In this document: one piece after another, positions 52,818-56,273 of the stretch
How positions within the stretch are numbered: the first letter of the stretch is position 1
Layout: the number at the start of each line of letters is the position of its first letter
DNA from: UBA6522 sp965262365
Lineage (GTDB): Bacteria > Pseudomonadota > Gammaproteobacteria > Steroidobacterales > Rariloculaceae
Assembly (NCBI GenBank): GCA_965262365.1
Contig: OZ253541.1
Location: forward strand, 1,302,001 to 1,366,000
DNA: 64,000 nucleotides
Direction of reading: 5' to 3'
The notes under the pieces: model-generated
Seen by the model: only the letters and a program-made list of their open reading frames with translations
The model's database searches: none
Told to the model about the DNA's origin: nothing
Translations under genes and position numbers: made by a program

Positions 52818-53125
52818 TTCTCGACTCCAGTACGATCAGGATTGGGTGTAGGCGTGATTACAGGGGCAGGGGGAGCCCCCATTAGGTAAGTCCGAATCTC
52901 CCGTATGTCGGCACGAATCTCTGTGTGGGCCGCATTCATGTCGGCACGAATTTGAGCGTGGGCCGCAGCCGCACCCTCACTAATTTGAGCATGGTCCGCA
53001 TTCATATCGCCCCTAAGCTCAGTTCGAATTCTGGCATGCTCAGAGGACTGCATAGAGAATAGAGCGATCATTAAGCCCGCCAAAGCTATGCCCGTTCCGA
53101 TAGAAGCCCAAAACTCTCGACTCAT
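52814..53125 (-). CDS. Small membrane/coiled-coil passenger protein with tandem HAQI/HTEI repeats
   Basis: About 103 residues. MSREFWASIGTGIALAGLMIALFSMQ is a membrane anchor. A repeated helical segment follows with period about 14-17 residues (EHARIRTELRGDMNA, DHAQISEGAAAA, HAQIRADMNAA, HTEIRADIREI). The tail is Pro/Thr-rich (APPAPVITPTPNPD). The ATG at 53125 has AAGGAAGAGAG before it. Coupled to the 82-residue protein; the two could form a membrane hetero-oligomer. Short MSREFW-type membrane proteins are frequent in accessory DNA but uncharacterised as far as I know. Confidence 0.68.
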   Translation of the reverse strand: MSREFWASIGTGIALAGLMIALFSMQSSEHARIRTELRGDMNADHAQISEGAAAAHAQIRADMNAAHTEIRADIREIRTYLMGAPPAPVITPTPNPDRTGVEK

Positions 53126-53188
53126 CTCTCTTCCTTTGCGTAGTCCTTCTACGCATGCCATACATGATACACCATTCGCAGACTTGAT

Positions 53189-53302
53189 CGGTTAGCCGGA
53201 ACGCACTAGAGTGGGGGGTAGTGAGTGCGGCCTGCTAACCGTTTGGGATTAAACCACCCCATCTAGTGTCCTCCCGGATGAACCGGGGCAGGCCGCAAAC
53301 TC
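53189..53302. repeat. Three interleaved inverted repeats in the transposon
   Basis: CGGTTAGC (53189-53196) pairs with GCTAACCG (53234-53241). CACTAGA-GTGGGG (53204-53216) pairs with CCCCATCTAGTG (53257-53268) with one bulged base. GAGTGCGGCCTGC (53223-53235) pairs with GCAGGCCGC-AA-ACTC (53288-53302). The three pairings cross one another, so they form a pseudoknot-like or mutually exclusive set. The segment lies upstream of the coiled-coil gene pair and holds no gene. Confidence 0.7.
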
Positions 53303-53327
53303 ATCTTACCATCCCCCCAGCGCAATC

Positions 53328-53921
53328 TCATTCTTCTGCCAAGGGCAAATTTTCAAGAGCCTGCATAAGAGAAGTTGCTTGCGGCTGCTCCAATCCTAGA
53401 AACGTATTGCAGGCGCGAGCAAATACGTCGCCCTCTACCGGCTGGTCGTAAGTAGTCCATAACCCTGCCGCTATTAACTGGTCGTGCAAGAGATTGTAAA
53501 GAAACTCAAATCGCTGTTTTGTGGTAGAGAGCGCGCTGTAATCCACTGAGCGCTCCCCGGAAAGCAACAAGCTCCGTGAGTACGCTAACTCCATGTCTTG
53601 ACAACTCGCACGACATAAATCTATTTCTCGCATTATTCTCTGATTGTGAAGGCAAGTCTCTGTATAGATTAAACTTTCAATACTGGCTAGAAGGTCAGGC
53701 TTATCGGCTCGTGGAATATACGCCGACGATGTCCCACGAATCGTTATCGCAATATCTATGCCCCTATCAGTATTAGCCTCCCCTGCAATATCCCGCTCTC
53801 TATAGGCATTCAGACACTGCGAGTAGCACATGCCCACTTCGACAATACTCTCCTGATCTAACGGCATCTGGGCGTTAGCCAGTACAGAAACCCACAACAA
53901 CAATACTGGTACAATCCTCAT
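53328..53921 (-). CDS. Secreted Cys-containing passenger protein, unknown function
   Basis: A 197-residue protein with a clean signal peptide MRIVPVLLLWVSVLANA. Mature part is mostly helical with paired cysteines (VGMCYSQCLNAYRERD; ETCLHNQ; DLCRASCQDME) that could form two CxxxC hairpins linked by disulfides. A further Cys lies in FARACNTFL. The ATG has GAGAGGA upstream. No family recognised. It is exported cargo of the transposon, on the strand opposite to the transposase. Confidence 0.7.
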   Translation of the reverse strand: MRIVPVLLLWVSVLANAQMPLDQESIVEVGMCYSQCLNAYRERDIAGEANTDRGIDIAITIRGTSSAYIPRADKPDLLASIESLIYTETCLHNQRIMREIDLCRASCQDMELAYSRSLLLSGERSVDYSALSTTKQRFEFLYNLLHDQLIAAGLWTTYDQPVEGDVFARACNTFLGLEQPQATSLMQALENLPLAEE

Positions 53922-53966
53922 ATGTCCTCTCCACGATAGTCAATGTCGCAAAGAGGATTGCTATAT

Positions 53967-54218
53967 GGCGGGCTTCCTCGTAGAGTCTGCCCGCCGCGCG
54001 GTAGTCCTACCTCAATGCGCGGATAGAACCCCCGTCGAACTTGTACTTTGGCGGGGGTTCGCCTATTTCCGGCACATAGGGTGCCGGGCCTTGTGATTAC
54101 TCAACGGAAATTGAAGTACCCCGCCTATTCGCCTAGGTTCGGGGAGCTACCCCGCGCCGGACTAGAGACTGTTCTATTCGGCGGGCAACCCGGCGTCGGG
54201 CTTCCGTCGAGTAATCAC
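53967..54218. ncRNA. Hairpin-rich noncoding segment before the tRNA array
   Basis: This is part of the 363 bp without a protein gene at 53922-54284. Consecutive perfect stems: GGCGGGC/GCCCGCC (53967-53995); CCGCGC/GCGCGG (53994-54022) enclosing GGTAG-TC-CTACC; GAACCCCCG/CGGGGGTTC (54026-54060); CCGGCA/TGCCGG (54068-54086). A 17-bp inverted repeat with one mismatch follows (54092-54108 with 54202-54218), enclosing 93 nt that fold further. The density of exact stems suggests a structured RNA or several. Strand and promoter are not clear; no known RNA family is recognised. Confidence 0.55.
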
Positions 54219-54270
54219 GCATTCAGTATACATCGCTCGCCATTGAATAACGATAAACGAGCAAATAGGG

Positions 54271-54276
54271 TATAAT
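54271..54276 (+). promoter_or_regulatory. -10 box of the first array tRNA
   Basis: A perfect TATAAT ending nine bases before the mature 5' end of the tRNA at 54285, so the transcript would start at or within a few bases of the mature end. No good -35 box at 17 bp is visible. Confidence 0.5.
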
Positions 54277-54284
54277 GGTGAGTT

Positions 54285-54357
54285 GCCCCCGTAGCTCAGA
54301 GGAAAGAGCGTTCGGCTGCTAACTGAAAGGTCGCCAGTTCGAATCTGGCCGGGGGCG
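54285..54357 (+). tRNA. tRNA with anticodon GCT (Ser by codon) but class I architecture
   Basis: 73-nt cloverleaf: acceptor GCCCCCG/CGGGGGC, D stem GCTC/GAGC, anticodon stem TTCGG/CTGAA with loop CTGCTAA, five-base variable loop AGGTC, T arm GCCAG-TTCGAAT-CTGGC, discriminator G. The anticodon reads AGC/AGT serine codons. Bacterial tRNA-Ser has a long variable arm that seryl-tRNA synthetase requires, and this gene has none. Charging is therefore uncertain. Short flanks GGTG/CACC could extend the acceptor stem. CCA not encoded. Confidence 0.85.
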
Positions 54358-54372
54358 CACACCTTTTCGATG

Positions 54373-54444
54373 GGGGGGCTAGGTTAACTGGGAAACCACT
54401 TGGCTACGATCCGAGAATTAGGGGTTCGAGTCTCCTGCCCTCCA
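54373..54444 (+). tRNA. tRNA-Arg(ACG)-like
   Basis: 72 nt: acceptor GGGGGGC/GCCCTCC (one G-T pair), D stem GGTT/AACC, anticodon stem CTTGG/CCGAG with loop CTACGAT (anticodon ACG), four-base variable loop, T arm AGGGG-TTCGAGT-CTCCT, discriminator A. Position 38 is T. The flanks TTCGATG (54365-54371) and CATCGAA (54445-54451) are perfect complements that would extend the acceptor stem past a G-A mismatch. It begins 15 bp after the first tRNA and is probably cotranscribed. Confidence 0.75.
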
Positions 54445-54543
54445 CATCGAATTATCTACCCTACTGCAATCAATTGCAACCTCCTTATTGTCCTACTCAT
54501 CCTGCTATTCTCCACAGCTTCTCATTTCATTGTAGAATTCAGC

Positions 54544-54623
54544 GTCCCCGGCATGGTAAAGCGTTTGTTTTAAGGACAGACCCCACTCACTGAAGGCAAT
54601 GGGTTCAAATCCCATCGGGGACG
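54544..54623 (+). tRNA. tRNA-Leu(TAA)-like with shortened D arm
   Basis: 80 nt: acceptor GTCCCCG/CGGGGAC, anticodon stem TTTGT/ACAGA with loop TTTAAGG (anticodon TAA), a variable region of about 18 nt as expected for class II tRNA-Leu, T arm ATGGG-TTCAAAT-CCCAT. Only about 13 nt (GCATGGTAAAGCG) lie between acceptor and anticodon stems, so the D arm is reduced to two or three pairs. ATTCAGC/GCTGAAT extend the acceptor stem by seven perfect pairs. An extended -10 (TGTAGAAT) ends at 54538. Confidence 0.62.
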
Positions 54624-54707
54624 CTGAATATTCAAATCGCAGTTTTGGCACTCACGTATATCGCCCAACTCTTGTGTACAATACTGCGTGCGGCGCTGAG
54701 CATCTAT

Positions 54708-54782
54708 GCCCTTGTAGCTCAATTTGGACAGAGCCCGCTTTTACGAAGCCGGAGGTTGCCAGTTCGAATCTGGCCAAGGACA
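54708..54782 (+). tRNA. tRNA-Val(TAC)-like
   Basis: 75 nt: acceptor GCCCTTG/CAAGGAC with one C-A mismatch, D stem GCTC/GAGC, anticodon stem CCGCT/AGCCG with one C-C mismatch, loop TTTACGA (anticodon TAC), T arm GCCAG-TTCGAAT-CTGGC, discriminator A. It is enclosed by a perfect 14-bp inverted repeat, GTGCGGCGCTGAGC on the 5' side (ending at 54700) and its complement from 54786. TACAAT at 54677-54682 would start the transcript near the beginning of that repeat. Confidence 0.68.
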
Positions 54783-54901
54783 CCCGCTCAGCGCCGCACT
54801 TCACCTTTCTTCCTTCCTTACTTCGTGGGCCGAACTTCGGCACTCACGTATATAATTTCCTTTATTTTGTTACAGTCCTGTTGGGGGCGGTGCTTCTGTG
54901 C

Positions 54902-54976
54902 TGCCTTGTAGCTCAGAGGATAGAGCAATGGCGTCGCAGTCATAGGTCACGGGTTCAAATCCCGTCTTGGCAACCA
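54902..54976 (+). tRNA. Non-standard tRNA-like gene with six-base anticodon loop, CCA encoded
   Basis: D stem GCTC/GAGC and T arm ACGGG-TTCAAAT-CCCGT are regular. The acceptor TGCCTTG/CTTGGCA has two adjacent T-T mismatches. The best anticodon stem ATGGC/GTCAT leaves a six-base loop GTCGCA, giving a tentative anticodon CGC after T33. The 3' end is A-CCA. Outer flanks GTTGGGGGC (54880-54888) and GCCCCCAAC (54986-54994) are perfect complements. Amino-acid identity cannot be assigned; it may be a tRNA-like structure rather than a decoding tRNA. Confidence 0.5.
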
Positions 54977-55051
54977 TAGGCACTTGCCCCCAACTTCTTC
55001 TAATTGTCTATTTTGTTATAGTCCTGTTGGGCGCGGCGCTAACGCGCTGCC

Positions 55052-55127
55052 ATGTAGCTCAGTAGGTAGAGCAGGACCCTGATAAAGTTCGTGTCGCCGG
55101 TTCAATTCCGGCTGTGGCAACCATTAG
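55052..55127 (+). tRNA. tRNA-Ile(GAT)-like, CCA encoded
   Basis: Acceptor TGCCATG/TGTGGCA (two wobble pairs), D stem GCTC/GAGC, anticodon stem GGACC/AGTTC with a C-A pair next to loop CTGATAA (anticodon GAT), variable loop GTGTC, T arm GCCGG-TTCAATT-CCGGC, then A-CCA. It is wrapped by a perfect 12-bp inverted repeat: TGTTGGGCGCGG (55025-55036) and CCGCGCCCAACA (55129-55140). The last array member, ending about 20 bp before the right terminal repeat. Start coordinate is accurate to one or two bases. Confidence 0.72.
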
Positions 55128-55148
55128 TCCGCGCCCAACATTTCCTAG

Positions 55149-55174
55149 TCTGTCAACCTTCCTTTATAATTCCC
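55149..55174 (-). repeat. Right terminal inverted repeat
   Basis: Reads GGGAATTATAAAGGAA inward on the minus strand and continues G-GTTGACAGA; 25 of 26 positions match the left end. It also contains TTGACA but no matching -10 box follows. Confidence 0.95.
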
Positions 55175-55182
55175 AAACGAAT
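55175..55182. repeat. Right target-site duplication, AAACGAAT
   Basis: Identical to 51426-51433. It encodes part of Asp-Ser-Phe of the interrupted gene on the minus strand. Confidence 0.95.
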
Positions 55183-55432
55183 CGTCTCGCCAGCCGTTGC
55201 GGTACAGATCGTTGCGGGTCTCGCCTTCGATCCTCCAGTTCGCAGCCTGACCGTCTTCTTGCGGTACGTCGACGAACAGAAACGTGTGCGGATTGCGAAA
55301 CTGGAATTCCGTCACCGTCCCGCGGACAAAGGCTTCCGACTGCCGATCGATGGCCGCGAAACTGTGATGCGCTGCCAGCGGCGGCGCCACCAGAATGGAC
55401 AATGGAAGCACGATGCGGATCATCTTGAGCAT

Positions 55433-55771
55433 GGTCTTTTCCTCTCGAGTTCAGGCAAACGAGATGCCGTGATTCCTGAATGGTTTGGAACAATACAATC
55501 CAGAGTGGACAATGACAAATTCACATCGAAAATAGCAGGTATACACATTTGACTTGAAACTTGTCGATGTGCCCGCTGACTGTGAATTTGTCGTGTCCGG
55601 AATCGTTTTCAGTGTATATTTCGCTCGCGCTCGGAGAGTCTATGATGAGGATACGACCATTTCTTGCCGCATGCCTTGCCTCGCTGCGGCGGCCATCGAC
55701 AAGGTGGGAAGCAGCGCGTTCGTGAGACAGCGATTCACCGTGGGTTATTAGTCGAGAGCAAAGGTAGCCTT
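55433..55771. other. Intergenic region with nested inverted repeats
   Basis: No protein gene is convincing in these 339 bp. GACAAATTCACA (55514-55525) pairs perfectly with TGTGAATTTGTC (55581-55592), and overlapping it CACATCGA (55522-55529) pairs with TCGATGTG (55564-55571). The outer repeat can be extended by GGAC/GTCC to 55507-55598. This could be an operator pair, a small transposon relic or an RNA switch. It lies between the split gene's promoter side and the DoxX gene, which read away from each other. Confidence 0.6.
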
Positions 55772-56197
55772 ATGGAAAGAAACACAATCTGGACCAATCC
55801 CGACATCGGCGTACTGGTGTTGCGACTCACGCTCGCATTCACGCTATTCCTGAACGGCTGGGGCAAGGTTCTGCACGGCATCGAATTTCAAATGGGCATG
55901 CTGGCGGCCAACGGCATCCCGGGATTCTTCATGTACTTCGTCTATGTGTCCGAAGTGCTGGCGCCGGTATTGCTCGCACTGGGCCTGTTCACTCGACTGT
56001 CCGCACTTTCCGTGGTCGGCACGATGGTAACGGTCATGTATGTTCTGCCGGTCCCCTTCTTCGGACTGAACCAGTTCGGCGGCTGGAGCATGGAACTGCA
56101 ACTGCTGTACCTCGCGATCGGGGTGGCGCTGTTCTTCACCGGCACCGGACGGTACAGGGTTTACGACACAGGCGGCAGGCACTGGCTGCTCGACTGA
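55772..56197 (+). CDS. DoxX-family membrane protein
   Basis: A 141-residue protein with four membrane helices. The DoxX signature is LVLRLTLAFTLFLNGWGKVLHG, followed by GIPGFFMYFVYVSEVLAPVLLALGLFTRLSALSVVGTMVTVMYV and LLYLAIGVALFFTGTGRYRV. Family members are quinone-linked or redox-stress membrane proteins, mostly uncharacterised. ATG at 55772 with AAAGG seven bases upstream. Convergent with the TonB receptor and separated from it by a terminator. Confidence 0.85.
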   Translation: MERNTIWTNPDIGVLVLRLTLAFTLFLNGWGKVLHGIEFQMGMLAANGIPGFFMYFVYVSEVLAPVLLALGLFTRLSALSVVGTMVTVMYVLPVPFFGLNQFGGWSMELQLLYLAIGVALFFTGTGRYRVYDTGGRHWLLD

Positions 56198-56213
56198 GCG
56201 TCCTTCAATCGGC

Positions 56214-56251
56214 GAAAAAAACGGCCGGGCAGCTTGATGCTGACCGGCCGT
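56214..56251 (-). terminator. Rho-independent terminator of the third TonB-receptor gene
   Basis: ACGGCCGG and CCGGCCGT pair perfectly, extended by TCAGCA/GCTGC-like inner pairs around the loop, and on the minus strand the stem is followed by seven T residues. It is 22 bp after the receptor stop. The stem may also work for the convergent DoxX gene. Confidence 0.88.
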
Positions 56252-56273
56252 CGCTGTCATGCAAGCACGCCTA

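Larger units (their letters stand above)
51434..55174. mobile_element. IS1595-family transposon carrying passenger proteins and a tRNA array
   Basis: A 3,741-bp element bounded by 26-bp inverted repeats (both start GGGAATTATAAAGGAA, 25 of 26 identical) and flanked by a perfect 8-bp duplication AAACGAAT. From left to right it contains an ISXO2-type transposase, a pair of small membrane/coiled-coil proteins, a Cys-containing secreted protein, two hairpin-rich noncoding segments and six tRNA or tRNA-like genes. It is more AT-rich than the host. The interrupted host gene can be restored in frame across the duplication, so the ends are certain and the insertion is recent. Passenger genes are known in the IS1595 family; an array of tRNA genes as cargo is not something I recognise. 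Confidence 0.95.
55145..55432 (-). pseudogene. 5' fragment of the transposon-split DUF6152-containing gene
   Basis: Starts MLKMIRIVLPLSILVAPPLAA (signal peptide), then HHSFAAIDRQSEAFVRGTVTEFQFRNPHTFLFVDVPQ, NWRIEGETRNDLYRNGWRDDSF, a normal DUF6152 domain up to codon 86. Translation then runs into the transposon's right terminal repeat (GNYKGRLTD, stop at 55145). The missing remainder of the domain and a large C-terminal domain are at 50676-51433 on the same strand. The last native codons lie inside the target duplication. Confidence 0.93.

Noticed and set aside
54174..54979. Several short open frames over the tRNA array
   Set aside because: They are the familiar false proteins made by translating tRNA genes (for example PLSYGG-type and SLARFELATSGF-type strings).
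54880..55140. Integron attC sites, because GTTGGGC and GCCCAAC match the GTTRRRY and RYYYAAC core sites
   Set aside because: The order is inverted (GTTRRRY outside left, RYYYAAC outside right), no L-box spacing or integrase is present, and the repeats are better explained as stems enclosing each tRNA.
51434..55174. A prophage carrying tRNAs
   Set aside because: No phage structural, replication or integrase genes are present, and the element has terminal repeats and an 8-bp duplication of a DDE transposon.
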